In this document: positions 1 through 6,700 of the stretch, in pieces
Position numbering within the stretch: the first letter of the stretch is position 1
Layout: each line of letters opens with the position of its first letter
Assembly (NCBI GenBank): GCA_051651625.1
Contig: JBOFSQ010000106.1
Location: 1 to 8,723, forward strand
Origin: JBOFSQ01 sp051651625
Lineage (GTDB): Bacteria > Planctomycetota > Planctomycetia > Pirellulales > Thermoguttaceae
DNA: 8,723 nucleotides
Direction of reading: 5' to 3'
Program-made: the position numbers and the translations under genes
The notes under the pieces: generated by a model
Told to the model about the DNA's origin: nothing
What the model saw: the letters and a program-made list of their open reading frames with translations, nothing else
The model's database searches: none

Positions 1-32
1 GTTGGGGCTACGGATTTTGTTGTGGATGCGTA

Positions 33-64
33 CCGTGGGTTCGCGGAATACCGCTCACCCACGG
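33..64. repeat. Intergenic perfect-arm hairpin repeat (CCGTGGGT/ACCCACGG)
   Basis: Outer arms CCGTGGGT (33-40) and ACCCACGG (57-64) are perfect reverse complements. Inside them GCGG (43-46) and CCGC (51-54) pair around an AATA loop, and the only unpaired positions in the stem are the two TC pairs. The element lies in the non-coding stretch beyond the 3' end of the Nramp-like gene. It looks like a dispersed REP-type palindrome, but only one copy is present here, so its repetitive nature is inference. Confidence 0.6.
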
Positions 65-75
65 CTAAGTTCTAT

Positions 76-90
76 CGCCCCGTTGGGGCG
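76..90. repeat. Short perfect palindrome CGCCCC-GTT-GGGGCG
   Basis: A 6-bp GC-only stem with a 3-base loop lies 11 bases from the hairpin at 33-64. The two probably belong to one composite intergenic repeat. No T-run follows on either strand, so it does not look like a standard intrinsic terminator. Confidence 0.5.
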
Positions 91-154
91 AAAATACCAG
101 ACAACCAATGTTCTCGTGCAAGCAGATTTTACTACACCCGGTTTACACCCACCG

Positions 155-173
155 CTCGCCGGAGAACGGCGAG
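155..173 (-). terminator. Hairpin just after the Nramp-like stop codon; possible terminator
   Basis: CTCGCCG (155-161) and CGGCGAG (167-173) form a perfect 7-bp GC-rich stem with a 5-base loop, starting two bases beyond the TAG stop of the transporter. Its position suits a 3'-end structure. The minus-strand sequence that follows is G-rich with no U-tract, so intrinsic termination is uncertain; it may only stabilise the mRNA end. Confidence 0.45.
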
Positions 174-175
174 AC

Positions 176-1699
176 CTACTTCGTCACCGCCGCCGCCTTT
201 GGCAGGAGCGGGTCGATGACGCGGTTCTTGATCTGAATCGTCGCACCAATCGTTGCGAAGACGAGTGCGATGACCAGAATTGTGTTGAAGGCTACACGTC
301 CAATACCGTGCCCAACGGCGTCGCCGATGTAACTGCGCCGGTTGTTCATCACCAAAAAGATGAGGTACGCTATCGGCAACATCGTGAAGCAAATCGCCGA
401 CGCCGCTATCGGGAACCAAAACGGAAGCGTAAACACGACGCCAAAATATCCAATCGCTGGCGTCAGTGCGAAGAGGCGGAACCAACCTTTGCCTTGCTCA
501 AGTCCGAACATTTCGCAGAACGTAAATCCGCAAACAACCATGTGAGTCGAGATCGCACCGCTTGTCATGCCGAGCAGTCCGAGGCAGAAGACGAGTCGCC
601 CCATCTTTTCGCCCAAGACACCGGTGAGCGCGTCGGCAGCTTTGAGCGGTGTGATTGACGAGTTTACAACGTCTGCACCGGTGTAGACATTCGTCACCGT
701 CATTCCGAGCATAATGAGCGACGTAACGATCACAAACGGGAGGAACATCGTCATCCCCAAGTCCCAGCGGGCGAGCGTTTTGTGTTCCGGCCCCCAACCT
801 TTTTTGAGCTGCGAGTACGGATAGAGAAACGTCATGTTGATGCCGACCGCGGCTCCGAGCATTCCGAGTACCATCGTCACTGTTTTGGCGTACTCGGCGG
901 GGTCGCTGTGTTTCGGGATTCCGTACCAGCCGACATAACCTTTCCCCATTTCGAGCCAGTCGATTTTCCCCGCGTTTCCGACAACGACGATGGCGAACAT
1001 CACAATCACTATCGCAATGACGCCGCGCAAAAACCATTCGTAAATCCGTATCCCCGCACCGCCGCGACCGTAGTTGAAAACGACAACGCAGTTCATCAGC
1101 AAGATGCACGCACCAATACCGAAACTCACGATGTAACCTTCTCGCGTGAAAACTTTGACCATCTTCGGTGCGCCAGTCGCCGGATCGTTTATCGCGTCGC
1201 CAAATCCGAACCACTCGCGCGCGACGCCTTGCGTTTCGAGTTGTACGTTGGGACAAAACTCAGTGACGATTGATCGCGTCGCTCCCGCCGCGAGTCCGTA
1301 CTGCGGGAAGTGCCAGATGATCGACGACGCCACAGTTGCAAACGCCCACAGAAAAACGAGGATGATGCTAAACTCCCGCATAAACGCTCGGTACGGGCGT
1401 TCTTGCGTCGTTAGCACGATGTTTGAAATCGCCGCGAACATCATCACACCGAGAAACATCGCCAGAGGTTGTACCCAGAGAAGTTTGTAACCGAACGACG
1501 CCCCCGCAACGACCGACGCCGCCGCACTCCCCGCACCGAGCGTCATCGCACTCTGCAAAAGTCCGGGGCCAGTCCGCCGGATGTAACCGAACGAACGTTC
1601 AAGAAATGGTTTCGTCGCCAAGTCGCGGAGCGCAGCCTTCTCCGCCTCAAGTTTCTTAACGTCCCATGTTACCGGCATGCGATTCGATTGATCTGACAT
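176..1699 (-). CDS. Nramp-like (divergent) membrane transporter
   Basis: A 507-residue polytopic membrane protein with about 11-12 hydrophobic segments after a roughly 40-residue hydrophilic N-terminus. The first membrane segment begins GPGLLQSAMTLGAGSAA (44-60), which matches the Nramp (PF01566, APC/LeuT fold) TM1 opening, but the metal-coordinating DPGN motif is replaced by GAGS. The segment around residues 282-296 (GAAVGINMTFLYPYS) sits where TM6 normally carries MPHN, which is also missing. Family members move divalent metals with protons across the inner membrane; with both metal motifs lost, the substrate here is unknown. The ATG at 1697-1699 is preceded by AAAGGA (1711-1716) at a rather long 11-base spacing. 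A nearby upstream ATG is out of frame. The gene stands alone: a repeat array separates it from the hydrolase and a hairpin follows its stop. The family is fairly sure; transport of a specific metal is not. Confidence 0.8.
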   Translation of the reverse strand: MSDQSNRMPVTWDVKKLEAEKAALRDLATKPFLERSFGYIRRTGPGLLQSAMTLGAGSAAASVVAGASFGYKLLWVQPLAMFLGVMMFAAISNIVLTTQERPYRAFMREFSIILVFLWAFATVASSIIWHFPQYGLAAGATRSIVTEFCPNVQLETQGVAREWFGFGDAINDPATGAPKMVKVFTREGYIVSFGIGACILLMNCVVVFNYGRGGAGIRIYEWFLRGVIAIVIVMFAIVVVGNAGKIDWLEMGKGYVGWYGIPKHSDPAEYAKTVTMVLGMLGAAVGINMTFLYPYSQLKKGWGPEHKTLARWDLGMTMFLPFVIVTSLIMLGMTVTNVYTGADVVNSSITPLKAADALTGVLGEKMGRLVFCLGLLGMTSGAISTHMVVCGFTFCEMFGLEQGKGWFRLFALTPAIGYFGVVFTLPFWFPIAASAICFTMLPIAYLIFLVMNNRRSYIGDAVGHGIGRVAFNTILVIALVFATIGATIQIKNRVIDPLLPKAAAVTK

Positions 1700-1710
1700 T
1701 TTTTTCTCAT

Positions 1711-1716
1711 TCCTTT
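1711..1716 (-). promoter_or_regulatory. Ribosome binding site of the Nramp-like gene
   Basis: AAAGGA on the minus strand, 11 bases from the ATG across an A-rich spacer. The spacing is longer than ideal, but no better in-frame start lies nearby. Confidence 0.5.
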
Positions 1717-1756
1717 GTGGGGTGGCGATTGTCTGACTTCAATTGTTTACGATTTC

Positions 1757-1965
1757 GGGCACTCGCTTACGCTTCGTGTTCTGATTACCGGCCACTGATC
1801 ACTGGTCACTACTGCGGGCACTCGCTTACGCTTCGTGTTCTGATTACTGGCCACTGATCACTGGCCACTACTGCGGCCACTCGCTTACGCTTCGTGTTCT
1901 GATTACTGGCCACTGATCACTGGCCACTACTGCGGGCACTCGCTTACGCTTCGTGCTCTGATTAC
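1757..1965. repeat. Repeat array A: four copies of a 59-bp unit
   Basis: Units begin at 1757, 1816, 1875 and 1934, exactly 59 bp apart; the last is cut to 32 bp. Each unit has a conserved core containing CACTCGCTTACGCTTCGTG and then TTCTGATTAC, followed by a segment with TGGCCA, TGATCA and TGGCCA palindromes. Copies differ by only a few bases. The array fills most of the 294-bp gap between the hydrolase and the transporter. I see no gene in the gap; reading frames across it only translate the repeat. Confidence 0.9.
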
Positions 1966-1993
1966 ATACCGCTCTGATGCGAACCGTGCGGTC

Positions 1994-2875
1994 TCACTCT
2001 TCCAAGAACGCGAGCTTGCGGAAGTTTCCGTAACGCATCATCGAACGAAGCGACGAGGTAAACGAATGATCCATACCAATCCAACGTGATACGTTGATCG
2101 AACGGACACGCGGCTGGTCACTCGGACTCATATTGCTAACAGGAAGCCCCGTCGCACCAAGCGCGGTCGGCCCATGTCCGCAAACACTGTCAACAAACGG
2201 ATAGAAACACAACCGGTCGTCGTCGGGATTGTAGAGAATGTCGCACTGGCCAGCGACACTGACCGCGTTTTCAAGTCGCTGGCCGGGGAGAAGCCACTTC
2301 GAGTCGAACGCCGCCGCCATCAAAATCGCGTTCAGTTCGATACCGAGTTTGTCGTCGTAAGTTGACAGTTCTTCAAGTGCCATCGCTATCAGTCGCGCAC
2401 CGAAACTAAAACCGGCCAGCGCGACGCGACTGTTTGGCCGTAACTCCCGCAGAAACCATACAATATAACTCGCCTGCTGATCCGCACGGTAAGCCTTGAC
2501 TTTGATGTCAACCCGCGGACGTGCGTCGATCCGTTCCGACGGCCACGTCCACATCACCACGCGACACTTCTCTTTTTCGATGCGGCGGTAAAAGTCGCGG
2601 GCAATCGTCACCGCCTCCGCACGCTTCATCCAGTTGCCGTGAAATAGAAAAAGTATCGGTACGTCGTCGCACGTTTCGAGAAACTCGCCCCGCGTCGATG
2701 GCACGAACCGCCGCTTCGCTCCGTCCCAACGCTCGAACGAGATGCGATGATAGTTGTCGGCGTCGGGCGACGCGACCGACGCTGGCCGCGTGTCGATCAT
2801 CCAAAGATCGCCCGCAACAACATTAGTCGCCGTCACAAAAAGCGTCAACAATATAAGTAATGCAATTTTTTTCAT
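1994..2875 (-). CDS. Secreted alpha/beta-hydrolase-fold protein
   Basis: A 293-residue protein with an N-terminal signal peptide (MKK then a hydrophobic stretch to about residue 21, ending VVAG). The hydrolase signatures are FLFHGN (76-81, oxyanion-hole region), the nucleophile elbow GFSFG (155-159, Ser157) and a C-terminal His270 in GMDHSF. The acid could be Asp212, but this is unsure. The arrangement resembles the DUF900-type alpha/beta hydrolases. A lipase, esterase or other hydrolase acting outside the cytoplasm is likely; the substrate cannot be told. The frame stays open for 18 more codons upstream to an ATG inside a palindromic repeat, giving the spurious leader MDSRLRGNDG. The ATG at 2873-2875 is preferred because a normal signal peptide starts there; its RBS is weak (GGTG about 7 bases upstream). 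Repeat arrays in the same orientation lie on both sides of the gene. Confidence 0.8.
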   Translation of the reverse strand: MKKIALLILLTLFVTATNVVAGDLWMIDTRPASVASPDADNYHRISFERWDGAKRRFVPSTRGEFLETCDDVPILFLFHGNWMKRAEAVTIARDFYRRIEKEKCRVVMWTWPSERIDARPRVDIKVKAYRADQQASYIVWFLRELRPNSRVALAGFSFGARLIAMALEELSTYDDKLGIELNAILMAAAFDSKWLLPGQRLENAVSVAGQCDILYNPDDDRLCFYPFVDSVCGHGPTALGATGLPVSNMSPSDQPRVRSINVSRWIGMDHSFTSSLRSMMRYGNFRKLAFLEE

Positions 2876-2905
2876 GACAACACCAAGTAATCGTTTGATT
2901 CCGTC

Positions 2906-2925
2906 ATTCCCGCGCAGGCGGGAAT
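2906..2925. repeat. ATTCCCGC/GCGGGAAT palindrome
   Basis: Perfect 8-bp arms with a GCAG loop. The sequence is like the short dispersed palindrome that, when translated, gives the well-known spurious peptide MDSRLRGNDG. It lies 30 bases upstream of the corrected hydrolase start and next to array B, and it is the source of the false upstream ATG for that gene. Confidence 0.75.
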
Positions 2926-2937
2926 CCATCCCGATTC

Positions 2938-3085
2938 GGGCACTCGCTTACGCTTCGTGTTCTGATTGCTGGCCACTAACCACTGGCCACTACTTCGGGC
3001 ACTCGCTTACGCTTCGTGTTCTGATTGCTGGCCGCTAATCACTGGCCACTACTGCGGGCACTCGCTTACGCTTCGTGTTCTGATT
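2938..3085. repeat. Repeat array B: three copies of the 59-bp unit
   Basis: Units begin at 2938, 2997 and 3056 at an exact 59-bp period, the last cut to 30 bp; a decayed fragment (CGGGTCGCTCGCTTGC) follows at 3086. The core is the same as in array A and in the same orientation, but copies here share their own variants: GATTGC instead of GATTAC, and CTAACC or CTAATC instead of CTGATC. Units are therefore more alike within an array than between arrays. The array fills the gap between the O-antigen ligase stop and the hydrolase start; I see no gene in it. Confidence 0.9.
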
Positions 3086-3109
3086 CGGGTCGCTCGCTTG
3101 CACCTCATT

Positions 3110-5353
3110 CTAGCTTACATTTTTCGGCTTGGCAAGAACCTCTTTCATCTTCGCACGTTGTTGCGGCGTCAGTTTTTGGTCGGCGTGTGGAGTTGCGGCG
3201 TCGAGCGCGAGGGCGATTTCGGCGGCCTCGGCGGCGAGCGTTGGGTGTCCCGTGTGCGACAACACCACCGCACGCGACGCCTGAAGCGACGCACTGGTCG
3301 GATAACGCTCCGCCGCTTCTTCGACGAACAAGTAAGCGTAGTAACGGAGTTTGGCGCGGGCAGCGTTTTCGTCTCGCGCGACGTTCGCCGCCGCACTTAA
3401 CGACTCGCCAGCACGCATCCGCAACTTCGCCGACTCCGGTGCGAGTTTTGTGAGACGTTCAGCCGCCGCCAAAATCGCACGGAGCGATTCGTCGTTTGGT
3501 TTCGTCGCCCACGCTCGTTCTGCGAACGCCAGTTCTGCGAGTGCAACGTTCGTTGATAGCGAGTCGGCGCGTCGCGCCGCGTCGATCAGCACTCGCTCAT
3601 CGGAAGGCCGCTTCGCCATGCTCGCCGCCGCCAAAAAACGCAGCGACTCCGTGACAGGCAAAAAGTTCACCCAGTAAATCACAACCACCGCCACACACCA
3701 CGGCGCAGCACGCAATAATTTTTTTGCGTCAAACGAACGATTCGTTTGCACGGTTTCCTGCATGCAACAACGTCGGTTGACAATAATCGCACCGCAAATC
3801 CACAGGATCGCTTGCGTGTTTGTGTACATCACGCCGCCCGCCGCCGCGAGGTGAACCAAGAGTACAATCATCACCGCAACGAGCAAACCGTCGCTGACGA
3901 AAATCTGCCGCCGCGAAAGTTCGTTACTCGTCCAGACCGCAAGCGGCAACAGCAACACGAGCGGAACGAGAACAACCAGCGTCATCGGCAACTCCGTCGC
4001 ATACGACGCCGCAAGGGCGACGATGCCGCCCAAGAACGCGGCAACGCCGTCGCGCATTGGCAGCGGGAAACGGAGCCGGTACTCCGGCGGAGTGACTGGC
4101 TGCCATTGTACCAGTTCGCGTCCCAACAAAACCAACACGCCCAAAAACAGCACCGCCGCCGGAATCCCGCCGCACGCCGCGACTTCGAGGAGCCAGTTGT
4201 GCGGGTCGGCGATCTCTTCGCTCGCTTCCGGCAGTTTGTAACGTGTGTAGCGATGTTGAAAGTTTCCGGCACCGCAACCGAGAAGCGGCGCGTCCGCGAT
4301 CATCGACGCCGTTGCTCGCCAGTATTCGGCACGAAACATCAGCGACCGCCGCGCACCTTCACTCGCAACCAAAATCGCAATCACGCAGAAGAGTCCAAAC
4401 GCGACAAGACCGATTCGCACCACACGTCGCTTCGCCAAAACCAGAACACCCCACGCCGCCGCCACACCACACGCGACCATCGCACTGCGGCTGTGAGTAG
4501 CGACGAGACAAGTCGCAAGCACAATCAAGACTGTCGCCGCAAACGCAACAAGTACGAAGTTGCCGATGTGATGTCCATTTGGTCTATCCGCAGATTTCGC
4601 AGATGTACACAGATTTTTGATGAGTCTCACACAAAGGCACAAAGGCGCGAAGAGGATTGAACTTGAAAAACTTCCTTTGTGCCTTCGTGCCTTTGTGTGA
4701 GAAAAAAAAGAACTGCCAGACAAACTCAAAAATCTGCGACAATCTGCGCCATCTGCGGATTGCACACGAACGAGAATCGCAACGAAAAATCCGCAAACGA
4801 GAATCACGCCAACGGCGAGCGTTCCGCCGAGGGTGTTTGTGAGTGCGTAGGTTCCGGTCGGTTCGGCGGTGCGGAGTCGGTTTACGAGGAGCATCCACTC
4901 GGCGTCGGTGGCGATACCGAGTTGGCGTCGGGCGGTGTCGGGGTCGGCTTCAAAACTTCGCTGTTGTTCCGGAAACTCGCGGTAAACTTGGTCAAGACCA
5001 GCAACCGCTTCGGCGGCGATGAGCGACGTTAAGAGCACGAGACAGAACGTCATCCGCGATGGCGTCGTGAGCGACTGTCGCGCCAAAAACCAAACCGCCG
5101 CACCGGTGACGCTAATCGAAACCGTGTTGAGCGAGAACCGCGTGAGGTGCGCAAGCGACGCCAACGCCATCACTGCGAGAAACGCAAACACTACAGCGTC
5201 AACAATTCGCCACCGAAATGACGGCGACATCACCGCCACCCACGCCGCCGCAAGTGCTGCGAGCACCGCGACGATGTGGATGTTCCCCGTTTGCCACGCA
5301 AACTCACCCGACGTGAGAACAACTGCGGCAAGAATGAAAGAGAGAAGCGGCAT
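3110..5353 (-). CDS. O-antigen ligase family (Wzy_C) membrane protein with an in-frame repeat insertion
   Basis: A 747-residue polytopic inner-membrane protein. Hydrophobic segments run from residue 1 to about 570, followed by a soluble, Ala-rich helical tail (about 575-747) that looks TPR-like. The Wzy_C (PF04932) signature is clear: HSRSAM (287-292), RAEYWRATASMIADAPLLG (341-359), then a periplasmic loop with GAGNF and DPHNWLLEVAACGG (383-396). Such proteins join or polymerise undecaprenyl-linked glycans on the outer face of the membrane, for example O-antigen ligation or exopolysaccharide polymerisation; which one applies cannot be told. Residues about 198-256 are encoded by a 175-bp palindromic element and have no family character. 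They fall in a loop between two membrane segments (about 176-195 and 263-285). The ATG at 5351-5353 has no Shine-Dalgarno: a repeat comes to within 4 bases of it. The first membrane helix starts at once, so a later start is unlikely. Confidence 0.85.
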   Translation of the reverse strand: MPLLSFILAAVVLTSGEFAWQTGNIHIVAVLAALAAAWVAVMSPSFRWRIVDAVVFAFLAVMALASLAHLTRFSLNTVSISVTGAAVWFLARQSLTTPSRMTFCLVLLTSLIAAEAVAGLDQVYREFPEQQRSFEADPDTARRQLGIATDAEWMLLVNRLRTAEPTGTYALTNTLGGTLAVGVILVCGFFVAILVRVQSADGADCRRFLSLSGSSFFSHTKARRHKGSFSSSILFAPLCLCVRLIKNLCTSAKSADRPNGHHIGNFVLVAFAATVLIVLATCLVATHSRSAMVACGVAAAWGVLVLAKRRVVRIGLVAFGLFCVIAILVASEGARRSLMFRAEYWRATASMIADAPLLGCGAGNFQHRYTRYKLPEASEEIADPHNWLLEVAACGGIPAAVLFLGVLVLLGRELVQWQPVTPPEYRLRFPLPMRDGVAAFLGGIVALAASYATELPMTLVVLVPLVLLLPLAVWTSNELSRRQIFVSDGLLVAVMIVLLVHLAAAGGVMYTNTQAILWICGAIIVNRRCCMQETVQTNRSFDAKKLLRAAPWCVAVVVIYWVNFLPVTESLRFLAAASMAKRPSDERVLIDAARRADSLSTNVALAELAFAERAWATKPNDESLRAILAAAERLTKLAPESAKLRMRAGESLSAAANVARDENAARAKLRYYAYLFVEEAAERYPTSASLQASRAVVLSHTGHPTLAAEAAEIALALDAATPHADQKLTPQQRAKMKEVLAKPKNVS
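4586..4760. repeat. Nested palindromic element inside the O-antigen ligase frame
   Basis: The outer arms are 35 bp each (4586-4620 and 4726-4760) and by eye match at 29 of 35 positions as inverted repeats; each ends in ATCCGCAGAT or its complement. Inside lies a second, unrelated inverted repeat: 4625-4652 against 4675-4702, built on CTCACACAAAGGCAC. The whole element reads through on the minus strand with no stop and adds about 58 residues, including SHTKARRHKG and LCLCVRL. It carries no transposase, so it is a passive, possibly foldback or MITE-like, repeat. Confidence 0.85.
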
Positions 5354-5357
5354 TTGT

Positions 5358-5433
5358 TAGTGGTCGGTGGTCAGTGGCGAGTGGTCAGTGGCGACATAAT
5401 TTACTGGCCACTAACCACCAACCACTAACCACT
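5358..5433. repeat. Inverted AGTGGTTAGTGG-type repeat
   Basis: The left arm (5358-5391) is a run of AGTGGTCGGTGG/AGTGGTCAGTGG-like units, and the right arm (5403-5433) is the complementary ACTAACCACCAACCACT type. They can fold into one imperfect hairpin. The element takes up nearly all of the 84-bp gap between the FGE-fold gene stop and the ligase start. The motif also appears in the 59-bp arrays and at 7931-8018. Confidence 0.75.
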
Positions 5434-5437
5434 CATT

Positions 5438-6568
5438 TCATTCACGCTGGTTAAGTTTTTGGTATTGGAACCAGACATCGGGGAGTGCGTCGAACTCGGC
5501 GGCTTCTTCGGCTGTCGGCGGCGTTAGCGGACGGACAATCCGAAAACCGACAAACGGTGCGTCCGTCACCCACCAAATACTTTGCGGGAACTGTGGGTCT
5601 TGGGCCTTCCACTTCGCGGTCGAGACGATACGCCGCGCGCTGCGAAAGTGTTTCACGTCGTCGTCGTCGCAGCTTCCGCCGCGGGCGACGCTTCCGAAAC
5701 CGGAGAGCGTCTTGCGGTCGGCCTTGACGAACGTGAGCTTCCCGTCTTTCCAAGCGGTGTGAACGTCTTTGTTGTACGCATCGAGGCACCACTCCGCGAC
5801 GTTGCCGTACATATCGTAGAGTCCCCAAGGATTCGGCTTCTTTTTCTTGACCGGCATGTAACCCTCTTCAACGTTGTCGAAGTGCCAAGCGTAGTCGTCG
5901 AGGTCATCGAGTTCTTTGGCGGTGCCGAAATGGTGTGGCGTTGTGGTTCCGGCGCGGCAGGCGTATTCCCATTCGGCCTCGGTTGGGAGACGGTAATAAC
6001 GTCCCGTCAGCGCGGTGAGCCACTTGCAGTAGACCATCGCGGCATAAGCCGTCATTCCGCTCGCCGGATAACCGACTTTCCCCGCACGTCCGTAGCTGAT
6101 CGAACTGATGTTGTACGCCGCTGTCGGTGCGCAAAGTGCGTCGGCGATGTCGCTGCGCGACGAGCGTTTGCTGGCGTCGGAGGCGTGAGCTTGACGCAGA
6201 TATTTGAGTGCGAACTGCTCGAACTCTTTCCACGTTACCTCGTGCTCTTCCATCCAGAACGGAGCGATTTCGATTTCTACTTGCGGCCCTTCGTCGTCGC
6301 CGCGGTTGGCCTCGTTTTCGGGGCTGCCGAAGAGAAACTTCCCGCCCTTGATCGGGACCATCTTGAACGTAACTTCCGTTCCCGGAATCTTTTCGGCGTA
6401 GGCCTTCATCTCGGTTTCGGTTTTGGCATCAGCATTCTCGCACGCAACCGGCGACGACAACCAGTCAACCGACGACTTGAAGATCGGATTGTCTTCTGGC
6501 GTCTGCGCAAATACGCAAGTTGCCGAAGCAAGAAGTGTGAGAAAACTCAATTTGACAAAGCGTTGCAT
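5438..6568 (-). CDS. Secreted formylglycine-generating-enzyme-fold (SUMF1/FGE-sulfatase) protein
   Basis: A 376-residue protein with a signal peptide (about 1-21, ending CVFAQ). The FGE-sulfatase domain (PF03781) runs from about residue 69 to 347: VPIKGGKFLFGSP (71-83), WMEEHEVTWKEF (105-116), YPASGMTAYAAMVYCKWL (167-184), RLPTEAEWEYACRAG (193-207), NPWGLYDMYGNVAEW (246-260), ARGGS (295-299) and FVGFRIVRP (339-347). True FGEs oxidise a sulfatase cysteine using two active-site cysteines shortly after the GGS motif. Lining up GGS by eye puts Asp302 and His307 there, so this copy is probably not a working FGE and may instead bind ligands or partners outside the cytoplasm. The frame is open for 18 codons upstream to an ATG in a palindrome. 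The ATG at 6566-6568 is chosen because a strong AAAGGAG sits 7 bases ahead and the signal peptide begins there. Confidence 0.85.
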   Translation of the reverse strand: MQRFVKLSFLTLLASATCVFAQTPEDNPIFKSSVDWLSSPVACENADAKTETEMKAYAEKIPGTEVTFKMVPIKGGKFLFGSPENEANRGDDEGPQVEIEIAPFWMEEHEVTWKEFEQFALKYLRQAHASDASKRSSRSDIADALCAPTAAYNISSISYGRAGKVGYPASGMTAYAAMVYCKWLTALTGRYYRLPTEAEWEYACRAGTTTPHHFGTAKELDDLDDYAWHFDNVEEGYMPVKKKKPNPWGLYDMYGNVAEWCLDAYNKDVHTAWKDGKLTFVKADRKTLSGFGSVARGGSCDDDDVKHFRSARRIVSTAKWKAQDPQFPQSIWWVTDAPFVGFRIVRPLTPPTAEEAAEFDALPDVWFQYQKLNQRE

Positions 6569-6575
6569 GGTGAAA

Positions 6576-6582
6576 CTCCTTT
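6576..6582 (-). promoter_or_regulatory. Ribosome binding site deciding the FGE-fold gene start
   Basis: AAAGGAG on the minus strand, 7 bases before the ATG at 6566-6568. It is a near-perfect Shine-Dalgarno and decides against the longer reading frame that begins in the repeat at 6620-6622. Confidence 0.85.
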
Positions 6583-6618
6583 GTGGTTTGAAGGTGATTT
6601 GTGTCTTTGAACAGTACA

Positions 6619-6690
6619 CCATAGGACATATAGGTCCTATAAGACCTATATGTCCTATGGAACTCCTATGAAACTCCTATTGAACTCCTA
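6619..6690. repeat. 18-bp perfect palindrome followed by 11-bp CCTAT repeats
   Basis: CCATAGGACATATAGGTC (6619-6636) and its exact reverse complement (6643-6660) flank the 6-base spacer CTATAA. Next to it AACTCCTA recurs at 6661, 6672 and 6683, exactly 11 bp apart, with a weaker copy phased at 6650. The motif CCTAT or ATAGG occurs seven times between 6621 and 6680, with a variant, CCTAC, at 6687. It lies between the CheX-like gene stop and the FGE-fold gene. It could be a transcript-end structure, an operator region or a dispersed repeat; there is no T-run after the hairpin on the minus strand. Confidence 0.75.
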
Positions 6691-6700
6691 CGGAACTTGT

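Noticed and set aside
2..658. A 218-codon open frame on the plus strand and other long plus-strand frames
   Set aside because: They lie antisense to the transporter, ligase or FGE-fold genes, are rich in Arg, His and Gln, and show no recognisable domain; they are shadows of the minus-strand genes.
1757..1965. CRISPR array (about 31-bp repeat and 28-bp spacer)
   Set aside because: The would-be spacers are the same in every unit, and there is no cas gene.
1757..3085. Integron attC sites (59-base elements) around the hydrolase cassette
   Set aside because: The 59-bp length is suggestive, but units are tandem and nearly identical, no GTTRRRY/RYYYAAC core pair is present, and no integrase gene is in the window.
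1666..3400. Small plus-strand frames reading ALAYASCSD and similar
   Set aside because: They only translate the 59-bp repeat and lack start signals.
4586..4760. Insertion sequence in the ligase gene
   Set aside because: The element is only 175 bp, has no transposase, and I cannot see a clear target duplication.
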